Source: Nocardioidaceae bacterium (GTDB taxonomy: Bacteria > Actinomycetota > Actinomycetes > Propionibacteriales > Nocardioidaceae). Taken from it: DNA of 37,655 nt. The stretch spans positions 1 to 37,655 of the forward strand of contig JAQSWV010000028.1 of NCBI GenBank assembly GCA_029266455.1. Reading direction: 5' to 3'. The notes beneath the pieces are model-generated. The model saw only the letters and a program-made list of their open reading frames with translations, had not been told where the DNA came from and made no database searches. The stretch's first letter is position 1. Each line of letters starts with the position of its first letter. Shown here one piece after another: positions 7,895-15,499 of the stretch. A program made the translations under genes and the position numbers.

Positions 7895-8833
7895 ATGGGC
7901 GCACACACACAGGCCGTCGGCATCGGGGACTCGTGGACGCGTTACCTCGCAGAGGTGGGGAGGGTCGCGCTCCTCGAGCCCGACGAGGTGCGGGAGCTCG
8001 CACACTGCGTCGAGGTCGGCGTGCTGGCACGGGAGCGATTGACGCAGCTGGCCGAGGGAACCGCCGGTGGGGACGACCAGGGACTGCTCGCTGACCTCCA
8101 GACGCTGGTCGCAGAAGGCAACGCCGCCCACCGACGGCTGGTGTCGGCGAATCTGCGACTGGTGGTCGCCGTCGCCAGGCGGGCGCGCCGGCACAGCATG
8201 CCGCTGGCCGACCTGGTGCAGGAGGGCGCGCTCGGCCTGATGCGCGCCGTCGAGAAGTACGACCACCGGCGCGGGTTCGCCTTCTCGACGTACGCCGTGT
8301 GGTGGATCCGGCAGGCGGTCACCCGTGCCCTGGCCGAGCAGTCCCGCGCGGTCCGCGTGCCGGTGCACGTCCATGACCAGGTCGTCGCCTGCGTGCGCGC
8401 CCGGGACGAGATCGGCGACCAGAGTGGGCGGGAGGCGACCACCATCGAGGTGGCGACCCGCAGCGGCGTCGATCCGACGAGGGTCGCGCTGCTGCTGCGG
8501 TCGTCGACGCCCGCGCTCTCGCTGCACGCCGAGGTCGCCGGAGGCACGATCGACGGCGCCCTGGTGGCGGACCTGCCCGACCCGGTCGACGCGCTGGCCG
8601 CCGCGGACGCGCACGAGCTGCTGGACGCGGCGCTGCAGCAGCTCCCCGACCAGCACCGTCAGGTGATGACAGCACTGGTGGGCTGGCACGACGGCCGGCC
8701 GAGGAGCCGGCGTGCCGTCGCCGAGGAGACCGGCTTGTCGCGCGGTGTCGTGCAGCGTCTCGAGGCGGAGGCGCGAGAGATGCTCCGCACGATGCCCACC
8801 GTGGCCGGGCTGGACGACCCCGGCGACGGCTGA
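7895..8833 (+). CDS. RNA polymerase sigma factor, sigma-70 family, diverged group 2/3
   Basis: A 312-residue sigma factor. Region 2 is well kept: VSANLRLVVAVARRARRH (2.1), MPLADLVQEGALGLMRAVEKYD (2.2), and RGFAFSTYAVWWIRQAVTRAL (2.3-2.4, with the aromatic melting residues F, Y, W, W). Region 3 is diverged (TIEVATRSGVDPTRVALLLR). Region 4 is shortened, LPDQHRQVMTALVG followed by a helix-turn-helix TGLSRGVVQRLEAEAREMLR. There is no acidic region 1.1, so it is not the primary sigma. In region 4, the usual ERER-VI-RFG-L segment is replaced by a GWHDGRPRSR stretch, so -35 recognition may differ. The frame opens at GTG 7865; I prefer ATG 7895 because of the upstream GACACT box. It lies 71 bases after dnaG. 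The sigmulon is unknown. Confidence 0.88.
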   Translation: MGAHTQAVGIGDSWTRYLAEVGRVALLEPDEVRELAHCVEVGVLARERLTQLAEGTAGGDDQGLLADLQTLVAEGNAAHRRLVSANLRLVVAVARRARRHSMPLADLVQEGALGLMRAVEKYDHRRGFAFSTYAVWWIRQAVTRALAEQSRAVRVPVHVHDQVVACVRARDEIGDQSGREATTIEVATRSGVDPTRVALLLRSSTPALSLHAEVAGGTIDGALVADLPDPVDALAAADAHELLDAALQQLPDQHRQVMTALVGWHDGRPRSRRAVAEETGLSRGVVQRLEAEAREMLRTMPTVAGLDDPGDG

Positions 8834-8859
8834 CCACAGGGACCGGCGACCGCCCTTGG

Positions 8860-8865
8860 CACAAT
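8860..8865 (+). promoter_or_regulatory. Possible -10 box CACAAT, leaderless type
   Basis: CACAAT ends six bases before ATG 8872. The sequence CACAATGGG recurs at 21671 upstream of the DUF3145 gene. It matches only the A...T part of the consensus. Confidence 0.35.
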
Positions 8866-8871
8866 GGGCTC

Positions 8872-9390
8872 ATGCCCCCGTGGACGCGATCGCACGGCGT
8901 CCCCGCACAGGTGCGCACGCAACTGGATCTGGCGCCCGGTGAGCGGGTGCTGGCCGGAGCAGCTGACACCGACGGGGCGTGGGTCGTCGGCACTGACCGT
9001 GCGCTGCACGTGGGGGTGGGGCAACCGACGCGGAAGCTCCCATGGGAGCAGATCGACCAGGCGAGCTGGCACGACGAGACCGAGCGACTGGTGATCGTGG
9101 AGGTCGCTGACTTCGGGATGCCGCAACCACGTCACGAGCTGGCCGTGCGGGACCCACGGCGGCTGCTCGACCTGGTTCGTGAACGGGTGACGGCGAGCGT
9201 GCTGCTGACGCGTCACGTGCCCGTGGCCGGCAGCAGGGGCCTCAAGGTCGTGGCACGTCGATCTCCCACCAGGCAGGGGGAGATCCTGTGGTCGACCTGG
9301 CTCGGTGACGGGCTCGATCCGGCCGATCCGGAGGTCCGACGGGCTGTCGACGAGGGACTGGCGGCGGCCCGGGCTGAGCTGGGGCAGTGA
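8872..9390 (+). CDS. Conserved actinobacterial protein of unknown function
   Basis: A 172-residue soluble protein with no signal peptide or membrane segment. It begins MPPWTRSHGVPAQVRTQLDLAPGERVLA, then alternates short beta-like stretches (GAWVVGTDRALHV, RKLPWEQIDQASW, RLVIVEV) that look like a PH-like or small beta-barrel fold, and ends in a helix rich in Ala and Arg (VRRAVDEGLAAARAELGQ). The pattern of deciding whether a value is displayed through GTDRAL...PWEQID is common in actinobacterial proteins with a bacterial PH-like domain, but I cannot name a family with certainty. It sits 38 bases after the sigma gene and ahead of tRNA-Asn, so it may be the end of the dnaG transcription unit or have its own promoter. 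Confidence 0.8.
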   Translation: MPPWTRSHGVPAQVRTQLDLAPGERVLAGAADTDGAWVVGTDRALHVGVGQPTRKLPWEQIDQASWHDETERLVIVEVADFGMPQPRHELAVRDPRRLLDLVRERVTASVLLTRHVPVAGSRGLKVVARRSPTRQGEILWSTWLGDGLDPADPEVRRAVDEGLAAARAELGQ

Positions 9391-9433
9391 TCGGCCCTTG
9401 CTAGTCTGTGCGGCTCGGGCTGCTGTCCGACGA

Positions 9434-9506
9434 TCCCGTGTAGCTCAATCGGCAGAGCAGCCGGCTGTTAACCGGCAGGTTCCTGGTTCGAATCCAGGCG
9501 CGGGAG
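9434..9506 (+). tRNA. tRNA-Asn (anticodon GTT)
   Basis: A 73-base cloverleaf. The acceptor arm TCCCGTG pairs with CGCGGGA (one G-T pair), the D-arm is AGCTC...GAGC, the anticodon arm is CCGGC-TGTTAAC-CGG with GTT at 9467-9469, and the T-arm is CCTGG-TTCGAAT-CCAGG. The discriminator is G and no CCA is encoded. It forms the left border of a region rich in accessory genes. Confidence 0.97.
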
Positions 9507-9884
9507 CTGTAACGGTGCAGGTCAGGGGCCATTTCCAGGTACTCGCAACTGCCTCCGTGCCATTGACTTGCCACCCGGTCAAGAATTCGTCGAGCCGGTC
9601 GGTGACCACATGATCGTCGCCGCATGTGGGTGGCGGACGCACTTGCCCGTGTTGGCCACTACGTGCTGCACCAGGAGCCTCCTCGGCGGGTTGCGCCTCC
9701 GGGTGGAACCCCGCCGCGAGGACCATTCTGCGGCGTCGAGACCACCAGCGCCCGTCTGACACCTGTCCATGAGCGCGACCGGTGAGGACCCCTGGTCCGA
9801 GAAGCCGATGAACGCTGCCTTTGCAGCCCTGTCAACCGTGCCATGGACCGGGCAAGCATCGAGCAGACGTCCGGAAGGCATCTC
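9507..9884. other. Intergenic region after tRNA-Asn, no gene seen
   Basis: No open frame here has convincing coding character. GTGCCATTGAC at 9557-9567, followed ten bases on by GTCAA at 9578-9582, copies the left half of the ArsR operator at 10857. A purine-rich GGAAGG site at 9873-9878 serves the next gene. Confidence 0.5.
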
Positions 9885-10592
9885 ATGAGGCACAGAATCC
9901 CCACTGTCCTAGTGGCGGCGACCGCCGTGGTGGCGCTGCCGTCGACTGCATCTGCCGCCCTGGTGGCGGACTGGAAGATGGATGAGGAAGGCCCCGCTGA
10001 CGCTACCGTCGTGATGGAGGACTCGGCGGGAACCAATGACGGCACCACGCACAGCGTGATCACTGGAGTCCCGGGACTCGTTACTGGAAGTGCGCGGGCC
10101 TACCGGTTCGACGGAACCACGTCCTGGGTCGAGGTGCCTGACAGTCCGACACTGGATCCGGAGAGCGCGGACTTCGCGGTCAAGGCGACCGTTCACGTGG
10201 AGGACGGACAGATTCTCGACGACAGCTACGACGTCATTCGGAAGGGCGATACCAAGACGGCGGGTGGCTTCTGGAAGATGGAGATTCACCGCGTCGCCAG
10301 CAACACGACGGTCGGCAAGCTCCGCTGCGCGTACAAGGGCATCCTTCCCGATGGAACCCGGTCGTTGGCATCCAAGCAGGCGACCCCCGACATCGTTGAT
10401 GGCCGCACGCACACGCTGCAATGCAAGCGGATCGGCAACACCGTGAGCGCCGTCGTAGATGGGACGTCATACTCCCTGACGAAGTCGACCGGCAGAGTAG
10501 ACAACAACTCGATCGTGATGGTCGGCTCGAAGGTTGCAGGCGACGACGTGCTTCAGGGCGACATCGACGAAGTCAGTATCGATAAGGGTTGA
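9885..10592 (+). CDS. Secreted LamG/concanavalin A-like domain protein
   Basis: A 235-residue exported protein. The signal peptide is MRHRIPTVLVAATAVVALPSTASA, with cleavage expected after ASA near residue 24. The mature part is a single jelly-roll domain: LVADWKMDEEGP at the start, ARAYRFDGTTSWVEVPDSPTL (the LamG edge strand), DFAVKATVHVE, and QGDIDEVSI at the end, the typical closing strand of LamG domains. It probably binds a glycan or a wall polymer; no catalytic residues are evident and there is no membrane anchor. The start at ATG 9885 has GGAAGG six bases upstream; the frame is open from 9843. It is a lone gene between tRNA-Asn and the ArsR gene, so its partner is unknown. Confidence 0.82.
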   Translation: MRHRIPTVLVAATAVVALPSTASAALVADWKMDEEGPADATVVMEDSAGTNDGTTHSVITGVPGLVTGSARAYRFDGTTSWVEVPDSPTLDPESADFAVKATVHVEDGQILDDSYDVIRKGDTKTAGGFWKMEIHRVASNTTVGKLRCAYKGILPDGTRSLASKQATPDIVDGRTHTLQCKRIGNTVSAVVDGTSYSLTKSTGRVDNNSIVMVGSKVAGDDVLQGDIDEVSIDKG

Positions 10593-10856
10593 TTCGGATC
10601 ACGAGACCAGGGCGAGCAGCGACGCCATTCACGGAGTGACGGGCCAGCTATCCGCCACCGACGACGACCGGCTCGACCTTCCCCGTTCACCTACACGGTC
10701 ACAGCCAGCGGACCACCCGTCACGCGCTGCTGGCGCAGCTCGATCAGCGTGGAGCCGGCCTCGTCGAGCGGGCGATGTGCGCGGAGTCGGGCACGTTCAT
10801 CTGGGCAGTCGTAGGTGTTCACGATGCAGGTCCACGGCACGACGGCGAGCACTGGA

Positions 10857-10888
10857 GTGCCATTGACAAAAAATCTTGTCAATGGCAC
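10857..10888. promoter_or_regulatory. Perfect 13-bp inverted-repeat operator upstream of arsR-type gene
   Basis: GTGCCATTGACAA at 10857-10869 and its exact reverse complement at 10876-10888 are separated by AAAATC. The left arm holds a perfect -35 hexamer TTGACA at 10863-10868; seventeen bases later CACGGT at 10886-10891 could be the -10, and it ends six bases before ATG 10898. A repressor bound here would cover both promoter elements. An autoregulatory site for the adjacent ArsR protein is the simplest reading. Confidence 0.8.
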
Positions 10889-10897
10889 GGTCGCAGC

Positions 10898-11476
10898 ATG
10901 CAGGACGTCGTGGTCATCGAAAGCGCGGAGGCAGCCGCCGCCGCGCTGGATCCGGTCCGGACCCGGCTGCTCGGCGAGTTGGCCGTTCCGGCCTCCGCCG
11001 CCGGGCTTTCCGCCCGAGTCGGCATCGCGCGCCAGAGAATCAACTACCATCTCAAGGCGCTCGAGGCGCACGGCCTGGTGGAGCTGTCCGAAGAACGGCG
11101 GCACGGGGGCATCACCGAGCGCGTTCTGCAGGCGTCGGCGGCGTCGTACGTCGTGTCGCCGGCGGCTGTCAGCGCGTCCGCGGCCGACCCAGACGCCAAC
11201 GCCGACCACCTCTCGGCGGGCTACCTCGTCGCGCTGGCCGGTCGGCTGGTGCGCGAGGTCGGCGCCTTGGCGCGCCGGGCCGGCGCGTCCGGCAAGCGCC
11301 TGCCGACGCTGACCATCGACACGCAGATCGGCTTCCGGTCGGCCGTGGACCGGGCTGCCTTCGCGGACGACCTGACCGCCGCGGTGCTCGACCTGGCCGC
11401 TCGCTATCACCACGACGACGGGCGCCCGCACCGGCTCGTCGTCGCCGCTCACCCCCTTCCTGAGGAGAACGTATGA
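10898..11476 (+). CDS. ArsR-family winged-helix transcriptional regulator
   Basis: A 192-residue helix-turn-helix protein. The wHTH spans about residues 15-85: ALDPVRTRLLGELAVPASAAGLSARVGIARQRINYHLKALEAHGLVELSEERRHGGITERVLQ, with recognition helix IARQRINYHLKALE. The C-terminal half (residues 90-192) has no metal-binding Cys or CxC motif, so it is not a classical metal sensor, and may sense a small molecule or act with its partner. It overlaps the next gene by four bases (ATGA), the common ArsR plus SRPBCC pair. ATG 10898 was chosen because the DNA upstream is the operator; the frame opens at 10775. The gene is likely autoregulated through the inverted repeat immediately before it. Confidence 0.9.
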   Translation: MQDVVVIESAEAAAAALDPVRTRLLGELAVPASAAGLSARVGIARQRINYHLKALEAHGLVELSEERRHGGITERVLQASAASYVVSPAAVSASAADPDANADHLSAGYLVALAGRLVREVGALARRAGASGKRLPTLTIDTQIGFRSAVDRAAFADDLTAAVLDLAARYHHDDGRPHRLVVAAHPLPEENV

Positions 11477-12264
11477 GCACGACCCCGAACGTCCCGTACC
11501 GCCTGGAGTTCAGCGTCGAGGTCCCGGGCACCCCGGAGCAGGTCTGGCACGCCATCGCCACGGCAAGGGGCATGAGCGCCTGGTTCCTGCCGACCGAGAT
11601 GGAAGAGCGCGAGGGCGGCTCCTTGCACTTCACCATGGGCCCCGAGATGGGCTCGGACGGCCATGTCACCGGCTGGGACCCGCCGCGCCGCCTCGTGTAC
11701 GAAGAGGACTGGGCCGCCCTCATGGGCAAGGATCCGGATGCGCTGAGCCCGCTGACCTCGGAGTTCCTCGTCGTGGCCAGGTCCGGCGGCACCTGCGTCG
11801 TGCGCGTCACCAGCAGTGGCTTCGGGACCGGCGCGGCCTGGGAGTCGGAGTTCTGGGACGAGATGGGGTCCGGCTGGATCCCGTTCTTCGACAACCTGCG
11901 CCTCTACCTGTCGCACTTCCCCGGTCAGGAGGCCACGCAGCTGGAGGTCACGGCCTCCCACCCGGGCGACGCCGAGACGCTCTGGTCCACACTGCACGAC
12001 GCCCTTGGTCTGGGCGACGAGGGCGCGATGGTCGAGGTGCGCGGCGCCACCGGCACGGTCGAGCGCGTCGGCGAACGGCAGACGCTGGTCCGGCTCACTG
12101 CGCCGGTGCCCGGGATGCTCAGCGTCTTCGCGTTCGGCGAGGGCGACGGCAAGGCGATGGCGGGCGTACGCGCCTACCTGTTCTCCGCCGACGCCGCAGA
12201 CTACGTACGGCGCGAGGAGCCTGCCTGGCAGGCCTGGCTGCAGGGGCTCATCGTCCCGGCCTGA
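11473..12264 (+). CDS. SRPBCC (AHSA1/START-like) domain protein
   Basis: A 263-residue protein translationally coupled to the ArsR gene. The first domain is a typical AHSA1-type SRPBCC fold: FSVEVPGTPEQVWHAIATARGMSAWFLPTEM, then VTGWDPPRRLVYEEDW, and ends with a C-terminal helix WDEMGSGWIPFFDNLRLYLSHF. A second, less clear half follows (TQLEVTASHPGDAETLWSTLHDALG...AGVRAYLFSADAADYVRREEPAWQAWLQGL), which may be a degenerate second SRPBCC copy. Such proteins bind hydrophobic ligands in a central cavity. ArsR-SRPBCC pairs are common in actinobacteria; the ligand and role are unknown here. No signal peptide is seen, so it acts in the cytosol. The ATG overlaps the previous stop codon, which supports the start. 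Confidence 0.88.
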   Translation: MSTTPNVPYRLEFSVEVPGTPEQVWHAIATARGMSAWFLPTEMEEREGGSLHFTMGPEMGSDGHVTGWDPPRRLVYEEDWAALMGKDPDALSPLTSEFLVVARSGGTCVVRVTSSGFGTGAAWESEFWDEMGSGWIPFFDNLRLYLSHFPGQEATQLEVTASHPGDAETLWSTLHDALGLGDEGAMVEVRGATGTVERVGERQTLVRLTAPVPGMLSVFAFGEGDGKAMAGVRAYLFSADAADYVRREEPAWQAWLQGLIVPA

Positions 12265-12381
12265 TCGTCTGCGCGCATCCGGTGCGGCGGGACCGCTGCT
12301 CCCCCCCGAGCCGTGAGAACCAGACCGGCGTACTGGCCCGCTCCCGGTGGTGGCGACGGCGCGCAGCCGGCATCGCCACTG

Positions 12382-13260
12382 CTAGGTCCGGGCTGCGGCG
12401 CTTTCCGCGTCACCTGCTCGCCCGGTTCGGGCGTGGGTGCTGGCCCATTCAAGCGCCTTGTCGGCGACCTGCTCCCAGCCCGGCTCTGCGCAGGTCCAGT
12501 GGGAGCGACCGGGGAAGTCGTAAGTCTCGGTGAGCGAGGACGACTTGCGGTAGTGCTTCGCGTTGGAGTGGTTCACCGAGGGCGGCATGATGTGGTCGGA
12601 CCCACCGGTGATGAACAGTAGCGGTGCCCGGTTGTCGTTGCTGTAGTCAACCCACGTCTCCTGGTGACCCGGTTTGAAGTTGGCGATCAGGCCGTAGGCC
12701 CAGACCCAGCTGCCTGGGGCTGGGATGTGGTAGCGGTGGTAGGCCCTGTCCGAGTCCTCTCGGCTGAGCGTGTTGGTGAAGGCGTAGTGGAACTGCTCGG
12801 GGGTGAATCCGGCGGCCTTGTGCCGCTTCGAGGGGTTGTTGAGAATCGGCAGCAGCGACTTGATCTGTGAGGGCGGGTTGACTCGGACTCCTTCGGTCGG
12901 GGCGGAGTCGATAGCGACGCCCGCAGCTCCCAGTCCGCGGGCAAGCAGCAGTTGGGTGAGGGTACCCCCGAAAGAGTGGCCGATGATTATCGGTGGCTTG
13001 TCGAGGCTCTCGATGACGCCGGCGAGGTGCTCAATGGTCTCGGGCACCGTGGCGTCCGCGATCACCTGTGGGTTCTCCCGCAGGGCCTCGACCTCGACCT
13101 CGAAGCCCGGGTAGCCGGGAGCGAGGACGCGGTAGCCGCGGGCCTCGTAGTGGGTCACCCAGTGCTCCCAGGAGCGGGGTGTCATCCACAGTCCGTGGAC
13201 CAAGACGATGGTGTCGAGAACACTGTCGCCCGGTCGCTGGTTGTTTCGCTCTGTACTCAT
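12382..13260 (-). CDS. Alpha/beta hydrolase
   Basis: A 292-residue soluble alpha/beta hydrolase. The oxyanion motif VHGLWMTPRSWEH lies near residues 21-33, the nucleophile elbow GHSFGG has Ser at about 96, the acid Asp is in TGGSDHIMPP, and the catalytic His is in GRSHWTC. No signal peptide is visible. The start ATG 13260 has AGGAAGGG about six bases upstream; the ATG at 13266 lies directly against that site, so 13260 is better. The family covers esterases, lipases and dehalogenase-like enzymes, and the substrate is unknown. It lies next to an AraC regulator on the same strand, 267 bases away, which may control it. It uses AAC and AAG codons more than its housekeeping neighbours, a hint of transfer. 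Confidence 0.86.
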   Translation of the reverse strand: MSTERNNQRPGDSVLDTIVLVHGLWMTPRSWEHWVTHYEARGYRVLAPGYPGFEVEVEALRENPQVIADATVPETIEHLAGVIESLDKPPIIIGHSFGGTLTQLLLARGLGAAGVAIDSAPTEGVRVNPPSQIKSLLPILNNPSKRHKAAGFTPEQFHYAFTNTLSREDSDRAYHRYHIPAPGSWVWAYGLIANFKPGHQETWVDYSNDNRAPLLFITGGSDHIMPPSVNHSNAKHYRKSSSLTETYDFPGRSHWTCAEPGWEQVADKALEWASTHARTGRAGDAESAAART

Positions 13261-13527
13261 GATCATCCCTTCCTGGGTGAACCCTCGGGGTTCAGATCCT
13301 GAGAGGTTCGACTAGTCGATGAACGACTGCTCTTGTGGTCGGGTGATGCCCTGCGGCGCACCGGCGTAATCCTTGAGTGGAGCACCCTTGACGCCCCCGC
13401 CGACTTCTCCCATCTGAGCTCGAACGGGCGACCTGACAAGTCAGGGTGGCCTCCATCGATGGCGTTGATGCCTGACGTTGCCACCGATCCGCGTCCTCGC
13501 ATGTGCTGTGCCTGCACGGCTGTTGCG
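13261..13527. promoter_or_regulatory. 267-bp gap with two short palindromes upstream of the hydrolase
   Basis: No gene is supported. TGAACCC/GGGTTCA with a TCG centre lies at 13278-13294, only 18 bases upstream of the hydrolase ATG. CCTGAC-AA-GTCAGG lies at 13432-13445. The first sits where an operator or a 5' leader hairpin would act; the second could be an operator or part of the terminator for the AraC gene. Which protein binds is unknown. Confidence 0.4.
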
Positions 13528-14520
13528 TCAGTGTGCACACACGCGATCGACGTGCTCGGCTCCAGACCGATCCAGGTGGTCCCCGAGCTGCTGCCACTCT
13601 CGTGGAGGCAGCCCGTAGGCCTCACGAAACCGGTGAGCGAAGTGCGAGGGATTGCTGAATCCCCACTTGGCCGCGACGGCGGCAATGGTGCGCCCCCGGC
13701 TGCTCGCCTTGGCGAGGTCCACCCTGGCGGCCTCGAGGCGCTGGAAGATGATCCACGACTCCAGTCGCATTCCCCCGGCTGCGCAGACCTTGTAGAGGTG
13801 GCGTTGCGACACATGGTGGGCTGCCGCGATGGTCGCCGCATTGAGCTTCCGGTCCTGCAGGTTGCTGCGGATGTAGGCCCTGACTCTCAGTAGCAACGTG
13901 TCCGCAAGGGCTTCTCGGACGAGGGGATCGTCCATGGCAGACGCGAGAAGCGCCCGTGTCAGCTGAAGGGTCGCGGGTTCGATCAGTCCCGCCGTGGGCA
14001 CGTCGACGAGCTGATCAGCCTGGTCCACCAGCGCCCGCACGTGTTGGAGGAACAGACTTGTCACGGGCGTGGTGTTGAGGCGCGAGCGCGCCTGCGCCAC
14101 CCGCTCAAGCGGAAGCCCGAGATCATCAGCGCGAACCAGGACGGTCAGAGCCCGGGTAGGTCCTGTGCTCACATGCTGGTATGGGCGGGTGACCTCCATG
14201 CCATAGACCGTCGTCGGGCCCAGTGCGGTGGCTTCGTCGTCTTGGATCTGCCTGCCCGCCCTGGCACCCATGACGCCGATCGAGATCAACGACTCGTCGT
14301 CCCGGGCGGTCTGACGGCGGGTTCGCGTGACCGTCACCCCCGAGATCGCCATCTTGACCAGGGTCATGGAGCCGAACTGCCACTGGGACATCCGCAGGTA
14401 GACGTCGGACTCGGGATCCTCGTGCACGACGTGACTCGCCAGTGCAGCCTCCCGCATCACCGAGACGATCGCGTGCGCGCGGTCCCGCCTCTCGAGATCC
14501 GCTGTGTCGAAGGTCAGCAT
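13528..14520 (-). CDS. AraC-family transcriptional regulator (FeaR-like layout)
   Basis: A 330-residue regulator. Residues 1-220 form an AraC_binding-type domain (SDVYLRMSQWQFGSMTLVKMAISGVTVTR at the start). The C-terminal 100 residues carry two helix-turn-helix motifs: NAATIAAAHHVSQRHLYKVCAAG and the signature IAAVAAKWGFSNPSHFAHRFREAYGLPPREWQ. The frame is open to 15027 on this strand but that is the antisense of the HxlR gene; ATG 14520 is where homology begins, with GAGGGA upstream. It is divergent from the HxlR gene across 147 bases and lies upstream of the hydrolase on the same strand. It probably activates a local catabolic or detoxification function. The inducer is unknown. Confidence 0.9.
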   Translation of the reverse strand: MLTFDTADLERRDRAHAIVSVMREAALASHVVHEDPESDVYLRMSQWQFGSMTLVKMAISGVTVTRTRRQTARDDESLISIGVMGARAGRQIQDDEATALGPTTVYGMEVTRPYQHVSTGPTRALTVLVRADDLGLPLERVAQARSRLNTTPVTSLFLQHVRALVDQADQLVDVPTAGLIEPATLQLTRALLASAMDDPLVREALADTLLLRVRAYIRSNLQDRKLNAATIAAAHHVSQRHLYKVCAAGGMRLESWIIFQRLEAARVDLAKASSRGRTIAAVAAKWGFSNPSHFAHRFREAYGLPPREWQQLGDHLDRSGAEHVDRVCAH

Positions 14521-14667
14521 GACGGGTGTCCCTCGCGAGTGATGAGGCGTAGCACGAGTGAAAGGCTCCGGGACGGTTTGCGTAAGTACCGAATGAAGAC
14601 TGAGTCTTACAGGGGAGTACTGGCCTGAGTCAATCCTCAAGGCAAACTGAGTTGCTAAGGTGTACTC
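14521..14667. promoter_or_regulatory. Divergent promoter region between araC-type and hxlR-type genes
   Basis: TGAGT occurs three times in direct orientation (14601-14605, 14626-14630, 14648-14652), close to two or more helical turns apart. An inverted pair GAGTAC (14615-14620) and GTACTC (14662-14667) brackets the HxlR start, and GTAAG...CTTAC forms another pair. TAAGGT at 14656-14661 is a clear -10 box six bases before ATG 14668. These could be binding sites for HxlR and AraC proteins controlling both genes. Confidence 0.45.
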
Positions 14668-15192
14668 ATGAAGCGCAATCTCTCGGCCTGGCCCTGCTCC
14701 GTTGCGCGGTCTCTGGAGCTCGTCGGCGACGCCTGGAGCGCCTTGATCCTTCGGGATGCTTTTCATGGACTCCGACGCTTCGACGACTTCCACAACTCCC
14801 TCGGACTCGCAAGGAACACGTTGTCCGATCGCCTGAACAAGCTGGTCGAGGGGGGCCTCCTGTCCAGGAGGCCGTACCAGGACAACCCCCCGCGCAACGA
14901 GTACGTGCTGACGGAGAAGGGCAAGGACTTCTTCCCGGTGCTCGCAGCTCTGCTCGCGTGGGGTGACCGCTGGCTGGACGGCGGCGACGGCGCGCCGGTC
15001 ACCCTCCATCACAAGGCCCACCTCCACCCGCTCCGCGTCAGCATGGTGTGTGGGGACTGCGGCGAGTCAGTCGGCAGTGACGACGTCGAGTTCCGCCTTG
15101 GACCGGGCTACCCGGATGATCCTGTCGAACCCGCACGGGACATCCGGTCACGACTAGCCCCGGCGGCCATCACCAGGGCGGCCGTCGGTTGA
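14668..15192 (+). CDS. HxlR-family winged-helix regulator
   Basis: A 174-residue regulator. The HxlR domain covers about residues 5-105: CSVARSLELVGDAWSALILRDAFHGLRRFDDFHNSLGLARNTLSDRLNKLVEGGLLSRRPY, then the wing NEYVLTEKGKDFFPVLAALLAWGDRW. The first Cys (W-P-C-S) is at the position of the redox- or aldehyde-sensing cysteine in several HxlR proteins. The C-terminal tail has MVCGDCGES, half of a zinc ribbon, as in some actinobacterial members. The start at ATG 14668 is supported by a -10 box six bases upstream, implying a leaderless mRNA. It is divergent from the AraC gene. The target genes are unknown. Confidence 0.92.
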   Translation: MKRNLSAWPCSVARSLELVGDAWSALILRDAFHGLRRFDDFHNSLGLARNTLSDRLNKLVEGGLLSRRPYQDNPPRNEYVLTEKGKDFFPVLAALLAWGDRWLDGGDGAPVTLHHKAHLHPLRVSMVCGDCGESVGSDDVEFRLGPGYPDDPVEPARDIRSRLAPAAITRAAVG

Positions 15193-15499
15193 CCGACTCC
15201 ACCTCGCGTCGATTCCTCACTTGTGGGTCCCCATCGCAGCCGGTCCGGCGGCGAAGGATCGGGATGGGTCGAACGGAGCGTTGGCGCACCGATCGGGGGC
15301 GGTCGGGCGTCGTCCGGAGTTCCGTCTTCATCGTTTGGTCACGTTGAGTGATCGCCTTCGAGAAGTCAGCGCAGCGCTGAACACGTCGCTTCCGTCCCAT
15401 CTTGGACCGGTTTAGCGGGCCAGATCACCCCTGCGGGGAGTGCACAGAGCGGATATCTCCGGTTTTGGTGTAACGCTGCGTAGCCATAGCGTCACGGGT
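15193..15499. other. 307-bp intergenic region carrying the RTX-gene promoter
   Basis: No gene is seen. Near its end TAGCGT at 15487-15492 lies seven bases before ATG 15500, and TTGGTG at 15465-15470 is a plausible -35 with a 16-base spacer. The rest shows no repeats or hairpins that I could identify. Confidence 0.5.
15487..15492 (+). promoter_or_regulatory. -10 box TAGCGT of the RTX gene, leaderless type
   Basis: TAGCGT lies seven bases before ATG 15500 and TTGGTG at 15465-15470 is a plausible -35. No Shine-Dalgarno site exists between them and the ATG, so the start codon is probably the first codon of the mRNA. Confidence 0.6.

Noticed and set aside
9507-9884. An integrated element at tRNA-Asn
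   Set aside because: No integrase, no repeat of the tRNA 3' end, and no recognisable phage genes were seen downstream.
10857-10888. A transcription terminator for the LamG gene
   Set aside because: The dyad overlaps a consensus -35 and lies just before the ArsR start; there is no T-run after the stem. Operator is the better reading.
13528-15027. A 499-residue minus-strand AraC protein
   Set aside because: The first about 170 residues are antisense to the HxlR gene; AraC homology begins at 14520.
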